From the NCBI RefSeq assembly GCF_022539505.1, contig NC_061509.1, positions 206,236,254-206,300,253 on the forward strand: a stretch of DNA of 64,000 bases, given 5' to 3'. Below, one piece after another: positions 20,424 through 31,682 of this stretch (its first letter is position 1; every line of letters starts with the position of its first letter). This DNA is from Lolium rigidum. Taxonomy: Eukaryota > Streptophyta > Magnoliopsida > Poales > Poaceae. The position numbers and the translations under genes were made by a program. The notes beneath the pieces are model-generated. The model saw nothing but the letters and a program-made list of their open reading frames with translations, did no database searches and was not told the DNA's origin.

Positions 20424-23400
20424 CTGAAGAAAGGAACAATAGTGCAAGACATAAGATACATATTTTATAAAGGAAGACAGTGTAAATTGTAAATGAAGTA
20501 ACACCCAAACCTTTCTAATAGTTCTTATTTAGGGCAAAGCTAATGAGAATATGGTACATCTAATTCCGGGCACTACATTACTACAACAGAATATAACTAA
20601 CAATACCTTTCTTTTTTGATACCCTACAAATCTGCATTGCATTAAGCGTTAAAAATATATATTCATTACCAGTTCTAGGAAAGTTGGTGTAAAAGCAGTT
20701 TCACAAAATATGATTGTAACTAAGAGGGTGTTCATAACAGCTTTATCAATAGTCATTGTCAGTAGTAGCTGTTTCAGGATACATAATTAAACCAATGCGA
20801 AGAGATATCCATGGACATTCTTTTATTTTGTGATTGGAAGCTAAATTTATTTTGGCAAACAAAGAAATAGCATGGGCACATGGCCATACTGTTTCAGTTC
20901 GACAAACGATTGGTCAAGCAACAGATAAATAATTTAGGACTTCCTTAGACAATTCATAAGACAATATAACCTGTACTTCTAGCATCTTCAGCTGCTGCAA
21001 ATTCTGTAGTTGGGAGGAATTGCGGCGCTCCTTCAATGCCACAGAAGTAAATGAAAGTCATTTTAAAAAGCAAGATATTACCCAAATCACGTCATTGCTG
21101 CAAGTTCATCACAACATCATAACCTGTAAATTTATAGGAACCAAGAATCCATGTTGAAACATATAAAGCATCAAGAGGGGTGCATCTGAGAGGACAATTA
21201 ACTTACAAATTCAAGCTGAGTTGTGAGCATTCTTCCAGGAGGGGTCTGTGCTCGTAGGCATTTACACAAAAAGCTTCTGTACACACCTGCAACTTTACAC
21301 GAAGGGGCAATTGCTGCAGATCGAGGTATTGTGGCCTGCAACCTTCATGGCGACCCATGTCCACTCCAGGTCTGGATGCCGCGCTCAAGATTCCTCTGCT
21401 CCTATCCTGTGTTTTTTTTTCGAGGGCTCTCCTATCCTGTGTAAGTTGACGCGATTGTGGGCCACCAGCCACCAGATTGGCTTGACGTCCCCATCTGTTT
21501 GTGCGGCCACAGCTAAGCATCTCCCTCTGGTGCGGCTTGATGGGGACGACAACGCCGCACGGGGCGGAGGCGGTGCTGCTTCCGGTGAGGGCGACGACGC
21601 AATATTAGGGGTTATGTTGACAAATAACATAACACAGGAAAATATTTTAAATTTTGTTTGCTCGATATTTTTTTCCATACAGGTAAATATAGTTGAGTAA
21701 CTCAACTTTGGAGCTAATCATGTGCAGTACGATATAAGGCTGCCGCCAATTTATCCATGTTTTGTATCAACATCCACGTCACAGAAGGATACAAAAAAGA
21801 TATAGACATATATGAGGGTGTATGGTAAAAAATATGCAAGGAGTGCTCAAGTACCATTGGAATTTCTTTAAAACAATGATAAGGAAACAATACACATGAA
21901 TCTACATTTGAATGGTTCGAATTGAAAAATTAGACATGCTACACTACATCATTTTTTATTGTCATTCAACCTGGACCTCCTTCCCTAACTGCATATTCTT
22001 CTTATTTTTATCATCACAACACGAAATTATAAGATGCAGATATTTTTTAGAAAATGGTGAAACCATACATTTTATTTGGTTGAGGACTTCATTTCTCCCG
22101 ACCTTCAGTTTCTTCTTGGTATCCAAAAATCTCTCAAACTAAGGTGCATATACACCTGCTGCCAATTGCCAAGAAATACATACTCATCTAAATTCCTCTT
22201 TGCAAACCTGCAACATGACAGCACACTTACATAAATCATATATTAAATCTGAATCTAACAAAAGAAAAGGCGTTAATGAAGTAGCTTGGGTAAACTATTA
22301 GCTCCAGATTTGTTGTCCGAGTCCCAAGCATGTACCACAAAAACTAAACTAAATCATGCCCACAAAGGACCAAGAAATAACCCTATATCTTCCTTTGGTT
22401 CACAACTTGGGGTAACCTGAGTAAAGCACACAGGGTCTCAACTACGTACAGGCCCTGCCAGGGCAAGCTTCTACCGGTTGTTGGTACGACATGGGCGCCA
22501 AATTTTTAGGATGTTGTTTCTAAGATATTCGGTCTCCCGCGGGGGTAAACAGTCTTCTATGTAGCTTTGACCTGACATGGGTGCCAAATGCCCAGTATGA
22601 ATATAAGATATAATTGTCATGAACGATGAAAATAGATCAATTAAGAATTTGCCTCTTAGAAACAATGTTTCTAGTATTTATGAAATTAGATGAAGCATTA
22701 CTTTACTGTCAAATAATTGGAAGCTTCAACTAAAAATATGAAGCAGCCATGAAATAGAGTATACAATGAAACTAATAACTCAAGAGCGAAGCAGTGATTT
22801 GTACCCTTTCTAGGAAACATGCATGTATTGCAAAAGGTAGTTCTTTTTTAGTCATCATCACCGAGATTAAACCAACTGTACACATCAGAAATTAATGATA
22901 AGAAATCGATTGACGATAATGAGTTATAGAGAAAATAGAGATTCAATGTGGCATGCAAGGCAAAGCCAAAGCCAAAGCCAAAGACTGGACTTTCCCAAAC
23001 CATAGAAACATTAATGAAAAAAGGCATGGGATATCTTGTTTTAGGGAAAATACAGTCCCAACCCTCAATGAGCTACACAGGAAACCTCTCCAACTACGAT
23101 GCCAAAGTAACAAAAAAAATAAGCTGCAAGCCTGCAACCTGACAGCCGAAATGGGAAAAACATATAGGAGAATTATAGAGACTATTTTGATTTATCAGAA
23201 ATGGTATTACAGTAGAAACATGCAATTCATTCGTATATAAAAATTAGATGCATCAGGAAAATGGTAAAATAGTACACTCTATGGTCATTCAAATGAACAA
23301 AATAATGGTGAACTGAACTCCATACCAGCACAAGTAGGAACTATAGCCAGAAGAACCACTTTTGCATTCCAATCATCCTAAATTTATTTTAAATGATACA

Positions 23401-26262
23401 TATTTGCTAAATTTAGCAAAGAATAACTCCAGCAAAGAAAACAAAGACCTCTTGGAGTGCTTTGCAATACTCAAATAGAGCAGAATGCCATAGAGCTATT
23501 TTAGACTTCGTCTACAACTGCAGAGCACACCGAATTGAGTTAATTTGGTAGAGGTATATAAAATAATATACCAATGCAAGAACATCGCAATGGCCAGTTG
23601 AGCCACTCACATCACCATAACATTTCAATACTTTGGAGAAGGTGACTGACCTGTAATGGAAACATAGATTCTGGTGGAGCTTCCTTGCAGGTGCTCTATA
23701 ATGATCAAGAAGGTAAGTAAGAAATTACGGTTTTCAAAATTAAGCACTGAATTGTCATTTTGTATAACTCAAATTATCATCGTTGAAGCTATTCATCAAG
23801 AAAATCAACTAATAAAGGGTGAAAATTAGCAGATATTTAGAAGCATTGCGAAGTTTAATGATGTAACTTCACTTCAATCCTCCCTCACAGCTACAAAAGT
23901 GCACATCATATGTCATTAGTCACTCTCTTAAATCTCACACAATTAGGCTTCAGTGTAAGAAAAATGGACTTCCAATCCACAACAGTGGTAGTAGACAAAG
24001 ATTAATAGGTAGACCAGAAAGATATAATCTACCTTGCCGCAACCACAAATAAATCAGGAATAAAAATAGACATACCCCATGGTGTCAGGCGATATATGTA
24101 TTGTTGGTTAAAGAGCCTCTCCAGCTTGATGGTCAATTGCATCAACACACACAACATATCATTATGCCAGTAGGATGATATAACTAAATATTGTTCTTCT
24201 ATAAAAAAAAACTATGGAAGCTTACCACCAAATTCTTTTGTGCATGCTGCAACCTTCAGAAATATATTAACAAACTTACTCCCTAGTATGTATCTCCATC
24301 TCTGTGATTCATAATAAAAGGGATGAAAAAATACTCGAAATGTGAATGTTTTCATGAAAAAATAGCGAACACTTCAAGTGGAGGAGGATCTCACCTGAAG
24401 GTTACGCCATCTGCAGGTGCCATACGAGAAGAGGAGGATGTCATGACGCCATGCAATACTTTTAGTAGAGATATCCATGGCCTCCATCCTTTATTTTTAG
24501 CTTGACAATCCTTCATAAAACTATAAAGAAAAGGAGAATAGTGGTGAACAGTACACATCAGTGTCTAGAGCTACCAATCATGTTAAAAGCATAAAGAGTG
24601 ATCCACTTAATATTACCGCATAAGTATGAAAACTATTAGTTGACATATGGAAGCGAGGAAAAAAGCAGGGTATGTACATTAAACATAACTATCACCCTGT
24701 TAACTCTAGATAAGCTACCATTTTGTCATAACTGAAGTCGGCTTGGAAGGCAAACCCTCTTTGAGGACAACGTGAACCAGCAGACAAGCCAGACTACAAA
24801 AGGCCATGTGGACATACATGTAAACATGTAGATTTCAAATTCAGAATTCAAAATCAGTATCAATTGCTAAAATAAAATAGTTGGATGTTATCTTTGGGAG
24901 GAATTTCAGTTTTCCTATGGTATTTAACATATTACTTTCTATATTTTATAAGCACTATAAGCAAAGTAGACCTTGCGAGGATATTTATAGGCTCATGACA
25001 TACAGTAGTCCTGGGTGGATTGAAATACCAAGTACATTATGGGAAATGTCTCTGTTTTGTGAATAACTAAACGCGGAGGTTTACCTGGATGCGCAAGTGG
25101 CCTTATTCTAAATGAATTTTCAGATAAGGAAATGAGGAACACCAACTCTGACAATAAAAACATAGAGAATCATACATCAAGATAGAAAGGTAGAGTTTAA
25201 AAGATATGTAGTTCAAAGCTGATGGTGGAGAGGCAAGGAAAGGATCTCATTTACCTACGGATTGGATATAGAGAGATCACCGGCATCGACAATTTGACAT
25301 GGCCAAGGCCAACCACCTCCACACGCTGCAGGACCTCTGCACCTTGCACCGCAACCTTATTTGTTTTCTTCATAGGAAAATGTTGGCCATGCCCATCGGT
25401 TTTCATCTTTTTCTTCAGATAAAGGTCTTCTCCTCCGATGTCTTCAGTCATATTTAATACTACTGGAATCTGAAATACAGTTAATATGTAAAATGGAACC
25501 ATACATCTTTTGACAAAATATGGGACAATCTATAAGTAATTCCTATGTTGAAAATACGATGCTACTAAAGAACACACAGTCACTATTTCTTACCTGGTTT
25601 ATAAATTATAAATGACCCAAAAAACCTGAATTGACTTGCAACATATTTTTGCATTATGGTAATATCCCCTGCCAACACTAGTTTTGAGTTCCTTCTGGCT
25701 AAAATTGATTAACTTCAAAGTCACCTGAAGTATACCAATAATTTGATTTAGCTTTGAAATATCAAACAATTAATTATCTAGTACAGATGTTGGAGAGCTC
25801 TCACTTGTTGCCTCCTCTTTATCCTGCAGGTTCTACTTCTTGATATCCGCCTCATCTTCCACTTGCAGACTGAAAACTGAGGACGAAGGTGACGAGGATG
25901 GATGTTCGGGATTGTGAGGCGGCGCCCTAGGGTTTTCACCCGCCGGTGCAGCCGCGCCGCCGACCAGATGCAGCGGCCGCTGCTCACCACGGAGCTCCCG
26001 CTCGTCAAGCGCTCACCCCATGGCGTTCTTCTGCTGCTCGCCCAGCGAGGCGGCCGGCATGTGGAGGAGACCCGCAGGCGGCGCGATGGGCTACTCGCCG
26101 GCGAGGCCGAGCGCAATATCCGCTGGAGGCGCTATGGGATTTGGAGGATGATGCAGAGGGATTGGGGAGAGGAGAGAGAGGAGGGGATTGGGGGAGATGA
26201 GAGAGGAGAGGATTGGGGAGAGGAAAGAGTGGGGATTGGAAGAGATGTGGTCATGGGATTGG
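20345..26262 (-). CDS. Putative multi-exon gene of unknown function
   Basis: No transposon covers this 6-kb stretch, and several short minus-strand blocks have splice-like borders and open frames. At the 5' side a phase-compatible chain can be drawn through 25255-25469, 25085-25107, 24395-24500, 24226-24253, 24076-24124, 23651-23695 and 23449-23495. At the 3' side 22156-22207, 21207-21335 and 20971-21030 are joined in phase 0, and a terminal exon with stop lies at 20345-20423. Phase does not close between 23449 and 22207, nor between 20971 and 20423, so exons are missing, wrongly drawn, or the gene is decayed. The borders were chosen partly to keep the frame open, so chance matches are possible. 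No domain is recognised. Transcript data would settle it. Confidence 0.33.
20971..21030 (-). CDS. Candidate internal exon, coiled-coil-like
   Basis: A 60-nt block with acceptor gcattgaag and donor gttata encodes 20 residues rich in Gln and Leu (SSQLQNLQQLKMLEVQ). It joins the upstream candidate 21207-21335 in phase 0. Confidence 0.32.
21207..21335 (-). CDS. Candidate internal exon
   Basis: A 129-nt block lies between an acceptor (ggttgcag) and a good donor (gtaagt). It encodes 43 residues including IAPSCKVAGVYRSFLCKC and TPPGRMLTTQLEF. Phase is 0 at both ends. A different frame of the same block is also open up to the donor, so the frame choice rests on fit to the neighbouring exons. Confidence 0.32.
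22156..22207 (-). CDS. Candidate internal exon
   Basis: A 52-nt block with acceptor catgttgcag and donor gtgtat. Only one frame is open, and it gives FAKRNLDEYVFLGNWQQ. It leaves in phase 0, matching the next candidate exon, and needs phase 2 coming in. Confidence 0.35.
24395..24500 (-). CDS. Candidate internal exon
   Basis: A 106-nt block with donor gtgaga. The frame chosen from the upstream phase gives NKGWRPWISLLKVLHGVM and RMAPADGVTF. A second frame of this block is also open, so the choice is tentative. Confidence 0.3.
25255..25469 (-). CDS. Candidate first coding exon
   Basis: A 215-nt block with a strong acceptor (ctgtatttcag) and donor (gtaaat). One frame is open throughout and contains an ATG giving MTEDIGGEDLYLKKKMKTDG, then a hydrophobic stretch (VVGLGHVKLSMPVISLYPI). 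This is the longest exon-like block of the locus. Confidence 0.38.
25796..26262 (-). promoter_or_regulatory. GC-rich 5' end of the putative minus-strand gene
   Basis: GC content rises sharply and CpG is frequent. On the minus strand CT-rich runs (cccctcctctctctcctctc near 26160-26190) look like a grass 5' leader. An ATG at about 26060 begins MPAASLGEQQKNAM and runs into a donor-like gtgagc. The frame could not be linked cleanly to the downstream exons, so the start codon is unresolved. Confidence 0.35.
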
Positions 26263-26780
26263 GTGTGGAGCTGCCCAATCGGGACCAGCTAGAACTTTCA
26301 CCCACAGGGATGTGTCCTCACTGAATCCACCCAGGCAACTCCACCCATGCAACTGACAAGATGGTCCATTTAGAAGAAAGGCCCGCGCGCAGTGACAGGT
26401 GGGTAGAACCTCACCATATCATATCTTGATCTAGTGGGCTGTGAAAAAATCTTAACTGAAATGGATGGCTGAGATGCTCCACTTGATAATATCATGTGGC
26501 TAAGAAGCTGAAATCGCTGTGAGCTCCCCATGGGAGGGCATTTATTATACCTTTAGATGCTCTTGCAGTTACACATTTACATGTTCTTATTTGTATTGAA
26601 TTCCTAACCACTAAACTGTACAAATAGAGTCCTATTAATAACTTTATTCTGCATGTCGACTTTTCAGTGCAATTAGCTCAAGGCGGCTATTTTTTGTGTG
26701 GCTGAAAGGTGTTGCTAACTTTGCCCGCTATTATTTATTTTCAATGGCTTCTAATTTTTATGTCTCTAAAGAGAATTTCA
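26263..26780. other. No gene seen
   Basis: Sequence upstream of the putative gene. A small dyad (gagctccccatgggagggc, about 26518) resembles one at 911. The outer edge of the Copia D LTR must lie near 26780-26900 but could not be placed. Confidence 0.35.
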
Positions 26781-27001
26781 TCATCATTTCTTATATACGC
26801 AGGTTGATTTAAACAAGATATAATGGTTGGTGCTCTTACATAATTGGGAAAAGTGAAGATATTGCACATCTATTTCTTACAGATAGTTTGGTATATACAA
26901 TACTACATGGGCCTCATATGGGCCAGCATGTACTACAGATATTACACACTTAACGCCCCCTTTCAAACTCAAGATGGATTCGAAATATTATTTGCACAAT
27001 C

Positions 27002-27123
27002 TGTTGGAAACGGACTCGTATACGCTTTGTATACGGGTACCTGCTGTATTGTACATTGTATGTTGGTCTATATATATACGAGAGAAGTGGAGGCATTGAC
27101 CCCACGAAACCCTAAAACAAACT
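27002..27123 (+). repeat. Copia 3 5' LTR
   Basis: 122 bp, starting tgttggaaacgg and ending cctaaaacaaact. The end is CT, as in the other Copia array. A TATA-like tctatatatata lies at about 27067. The 3' copy is at 31556-31677. Confidence 0.93.
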
Positions 27124-27204
27124 TGGTATCAGAGCCAAACCCGCGCCACCGCCGCCGCCGCCATCCGCGAGATCAATCTTCGCGCCACCTCCGTCGCCCC
27201 TCTC

Positions 27205-30200
27205 ATGGCGATGACGACCACCTCTGCCCAGTCCTCAACCATCCTCGGCCCCATCGTCGCTCCCCCTGTTGCTGCTGCTGCTCCGGCCGTGGTCACTCCG
27301 ATCGCGGTTCGGCTTGATCGGGGCAATTTTGCTCTCTGGCGGGCGCTTTCCCTCACCAACCTCTCTGGCGCTTCTCTCCACGGTTTCCTCGACGGTACAG
27401 CCGCCGCTCCGGCCCAGACCATCACCGATGGAACGGGCGATGCTGCCTGGTCTGTGCCCAACCCTGCGTACGCTACGTGGTGGACACAGGACCAGAAGGT
27501 CCAAGGCGTGCTCCTCTCCTCCATGTCAGAGGAGATCGCGAGCCAACTCCTCGGCTGCTCAACAGCCGATGCGGTGTGGACGTCGATCCATGCCATGTTC
27601 TCGGCCCAGAGCTGCGCCGGCGTGCGCCATCTCTGGCGCCAGATCCAGGCGCTGAGGAAAGGTGACATGACTGCCAGCGAGTACATGCACAAGCTGAAGG
27701 CTATGGCCGACGCCATGACCGCTGCTGGATCTCCGCTTCGCAACGACGAGATCATCGACTACATGCTCACCGGCCTAGGTTCTCCCTTCAACCCAATTGT
27801 GGAGTCGCTCAATGTCGTCACCACCCCGGTGACCGCCGCCAGCTTCTACTCCATGGTGTTGAACTTTGAAGCGCTGCAGCTTTCGCAGCAGGCCGAGAAC
27901 GAGGAGTGGACCTCGTCGGCCAACGCCACGATGCGGTATCACGCTCCGAGCCGCCCGTATGTACAAGACCCTGGCCGTCCGTCTGGAGGCCGCCCTTCTG
28001 GTGGATACCCGCAGCAACAGCAGCAGGGTCAGGGCGGCCAAGACCGTCGCCGTCCCAATGGCGGCGGAGGAGGAGGCAACACCGGCAACACTGGGCGTCA
28101 TCGCTGGCGCCCTCGGTGCCAGATCTGCAAGAACTGGGGCCATGAGGCCCCGGACTGCCGCCAGCGCTTTGACCAGGACTTCTACTCCGGCAACCCTCGC
28201 TCCGGCAACTCGGCGTCGACCTCCTCCAACACCGACTCAGGGCATTGGGTCATGGACTCTGGAGCGACCGATCATCTGACTAGCGATCTCGAGCATCTTC
28301 ACGTTCGTGCTCCCTATGGTGGCAAGGATCAAGTTCAAGTAGCAAATGGTTCAGGTTTGTCTATTTCGCACATTGGACACTCTACTATAGCCGGTTGTTC
28401 TCTCTGCTTGAATAATATCTTGCATGTTCCTCACATTAGTCAGCATCTCTTGTCAGTTTATCGCCTTGTCTCAGATAATAACATCTTTATTGAGTTTCAT
28501 CGTTATTTTTTCCTTGTTAAGGACAAAGCCACGAGGAGAATTCTTCTTCGCGGTAGAAGCCAGGGCGGCCTCTACCCTCTTCCGCTTGGCCGAGCTCAGT
28601 CATCCTCCCCTCGTCATGCGGCATCCACCGTCAAGATTACGTCGTCCCATTGGCACCAGCGTCTAGGTCATCCCACCAATAATATTGTGAACTCCATTGT
28701 TAGGCAAAACGATCTTTTATGTAATCCTTCAGACAATTCAACTCTAGTGTGTGATGCTTGTCAACGTGGTAAAAGTCATCAGTTATCCTATACTGCGTCT
28801 TCTCGTGTTTCTCCTGTGCCTCTTGAATTAATTCATTCTGATGTTTGGGGGCCTGCTCGTGCTTCTTACGGGGGTACAAGTATTATGTGAGTTTCATCGA
28901 TGACTACTCTCGTTTTTGTTGGATATATCTTCTCAAACACAAATCTGATGTCGAGCAGGTGTTTTACACTTTCCAAGCTCATGTGGAGCGTCTTTTAGAC
29001 ACTAAGATTGGTGTTGTCCAGTTTGATTGGGGTGGTGAATATCATCGTCTTTTACACTGGTATTTCTCACCGAGTCTCTTGTCCACACACCTCCCAACAG
29101 AATGGCGTTGCCAAGCGCAAACACCGTCATTTAGTTGAAACCGGCCTAGCCTTGCTCGCTCATTCCTCTCTCCCATTACGGTATTGGGATGAGGTGTTTC
29201 TTACAGCATGTTATCTTATCAATCGCATGCCTACACCAATAATTCAGCAGGACACTCCTATCCAGCGTCTTCTTAAAATCCAGCCGAATTATGAGTTCCT
29301 CCGTATTTTTTGTTGTGCATGTTGGCCTAGTCTTCGCAAGTATAACACTCATAAACTCGAGTTTCGCTCCAAGATGTGTGTTTTCCTTGGTTATAGTCCT
29401 ATGCATAAGGGATATAAGTGCCTAGATCGTTCTACCGGACGGATTTATATCCCTCGAGATGTTGTTTTCGATGAGTCCGTGTTCCCTTTTGCCACACCCG
29501 GTGTTACAGTAGATGTGTCTACCCTCGCTGATGCTATTACTTTTCCATCTACTGAATCGGCTACTAGTGTCCCTGTGCGCAAATATGACCTAACCTACTT
29601 GGCTACTAATCAACCTGGTAGTACCAGTGACTTCGGCGTGTAGGTTGCGCCACCGATCGACGTGCATGGCGAGCGGATGATCGACGTGCATGGCGGCACG
29701 GATCCCCTCGTCGCCTCGACACCGCCTTCCTCGCCCACCACTGCTGGGCCGCGGTGCTCTCCTTCGCCTGATGGGCCGTCCCCGGCTAGCCTCGCGTCTT
29801 CGCCAAGCACTGATGCTGACTGCGCTTCGACGTCGGCACAGGCTTCGTCCTCGCCACCGACTTCATCTGTGCCATCTCCGCCGGCCCCTCCAGCTCACTC
29901 TATGGTGACTCGCACCCGTGATGCCACGCGGCGTCCGAAAGAATATACGGATGGCACTGTTCGTTATGACTCCACTCGTCGGGCTTTCTTTGCGACTCCT
30001 GTTTCGCATACTGCCGCTCTCCGAGAACCCGCTTGGCGTGCAGCTATGTATGATGAGTTTGCTGCTCTATGTCACACTCAGACTTGGAAGCTGGTACCCC
30101 GTTCTCCTGGAGTTAATATCGTCGGCAGCAAGTGGGTGTTCAAAACCAAGCAACATCCTGATGGTTCCATTGATAACTACAAGGCTCGTTTGGTTGCTCG

Positions 30201-31532
30201 CGGATTCACCCAGCAGCATGGCATCGATTATGGGTATACCTGTAGCCCTGTTGTGAAACCTGCCACCCTTCGATTGGTGTTGTCCCTTGCAGTTTCTCGT
30301 GGATGGATGTTGCGATAGGTAGATGTCAGTAATGCCTTCTTGCATGGTTATTTGTCTGAGGATGTGTATATGCAGCACCACCAGGGTTTGAGGATGCTCG
30401 GTATCCCTCTTATGTGTGCAAGCTTCAGCATGCTCTCTATGGCCTCAAGCGGTCTCCTCGTGCCTGGTATGCCCGGTTAAGTACTCGGTTGCTTCAGCTT
30501 GGTTTTGTTTCATCGAAGGCTGATACATCGCTATTCATCTTCTCTCACCATGGCGTTCATATTTATATGCTGGTTTATGTGCATGATATTGTCATTACTG
30601 GCTCTACCCCTGCAGTTGTGGATCGCCTGGTTCGGGAGCTTTCCGCTAGTTTTCCTATTAAGGATCTTGGCACCCTGTCCTACTTCCTTGGTCTCGAGGG
30701 GTCTTACAATTCAGGGGGGGTGGTTCTTACTCAACGCAAGTATGCTTTGGATCTTCTTCATCGAGTGAGTATGGAGAATTGTCGACCCACTTCGACACCC
30801 CTTGTTACCACAGAGCATCTGACCCATGAGTCTGGTGTATTGCTGGGGACTGAGGATTCTACCAGATATCGCAGCATTGTCGGTGGGTTGCAGTACTTAA
30901 CGCTTACTCGCCCTGATTTATCCTTTGCAGTGAATAAGGTGTGTCAGTTTCTGTCACAGCCGACTGACTTGCATTGGGAAGCTGTCAAGCGTATATTGCG
31001 ATATGTTAAAGGGACACTGAATACAAGACTACGGATACGTAAGTCTAAACTCACTGGTGTTAGCATTTTTACAGATGCTGATTGGGCAGGAGATGTTGAT
31101 GACCACCGTTCCACTAGTGGGTTTGCTGGTTTTTTTGGACCGAATTTGATTTCGTGGACTGCCAAGAAACAGCCAACAGTCTCAAGATCCAGTACTGAGG
31201 CAGAGTATAAAGCTTTGGGAAATGGCGTCGCTGAAGCTATGTGGATACAGTCTGTCTTGAAGGAACTTCGTGTACCTCGATAGCGTACCGCCATTTTATG
31301 GTGTGATAATCTAGGGGCTACATACCTAACAGCAAATCCAGTCTTCCACGCAAGGAGGAAGCACATTGAGATAGATTCTCATTTCGTGCGAGAGTGTGTT
31401 GCTTCTGGTGATCTTGATGTTAGGTTCATCTCGACTAATGACCAACTAGCTGATGTGTTTACTAAACCAGCCACACGACAGATGTTAGAACATTTCCAGT
31501 CCAATCTGAATCTTGTATGTAATAGTAAGTAG
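27205..31532 (+). pseudogene. Copia 3 gag-pol, broken
   Basis: From ATG at 27205 the first 561 codons are open: gag (LDRGNFALWRALSLTNLSGA), a Gly/Gln-rich linker, CCHC knuckle (CQICKNWGHEAPDC), protease (VMDSGATDHL) and the integrase HHCC zone. A frameshift follows near 28880, a deletion near 29060 in the integrase core, a stop at 29641, a stop at 30316 and a frame break near 30375. The reverse transcriptase motif reads YVHD instead of YVDD, so one catalytic aspartate is lost. A CAG to TAG change near 31281 cuts RNase H, which then runs on to TAG at 31530. At least six lesions make it inactive. Confidence 0.93.
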
Positions 31533-31555
31533 ATGTAGTTCTGATTGAGGGGGTG

Positions 31556-31677
31556 TGTTGGAAACGGACTCGTATACGCTTTGTATACGGGTACCTGCTA
31601 TATTGTACATTGTATGTTGGTCTATATATATAGGAGAGAAGTGGAGGCATTGACCCCACGAAATCCTAAAACAAACT
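31556..31677 (+). repeat. Copia 3 3' LTR
   Basis: 122 bp, differing from the 5' LTR at three sites (ctgctatattg, tataggag, gaaatcct). It is followed by the TSD copy CAATC. Confidence 0.93.
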
Positions 31678-31682
31678 CAATC

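Larger units (their letters stand above)
27002..31677 (+). mobile_element. Copia 3: complete plus-strand Copia nested in Copia D
   Basis: Two 122-bp LTRs (27002-27123 and 31556-31677) enclose a gag-pol region, a primer site TGGTATCAGAGCC directly after the 5' LTR (27124-27136) and a polypurine tract ATTGAGGGGGTG before the 3' LTR. The TSD is CAATC (26997-27001 and 31678-31682). The LTRs differ at three places, so insertion is not very recent. The proteins and LTR ends resemble those of the 2.9-12.4 kb array, so both belong to one broad lineage. It landed just downstream of the Copia D RNase H frame. It is broken by several frameshifts and nonsense codons. Confidence 0.95.

Noticed and set aside
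21385..21705. Minus-strand Pro/Ser-rich frame of 106 codons
   Set aside because: No domain. It conflicts with the frame of the better candidate exon at 21207-21335. Kept only as a GC-island observation.
22948..23137. Short frame with Lys-Ala-Lys-Pro repeats (aagccaaagcc repeat)
   Set aside because: It comes from a simple repeat of six-base units and has no conserved context.
24120..24165. Alternative terminal exon (VDAIDHQAGEAL, stop) on the minus strand
   Set aside because: No splice acceptor was found within reach upstream. It illustrates how easily short exon-like frames arise here by chance.
27129..27755. Minus-strand frame of 208 codons opposite Copia 3 gag
   Set aside because: Shadow of the GC-rich gag reading frame.
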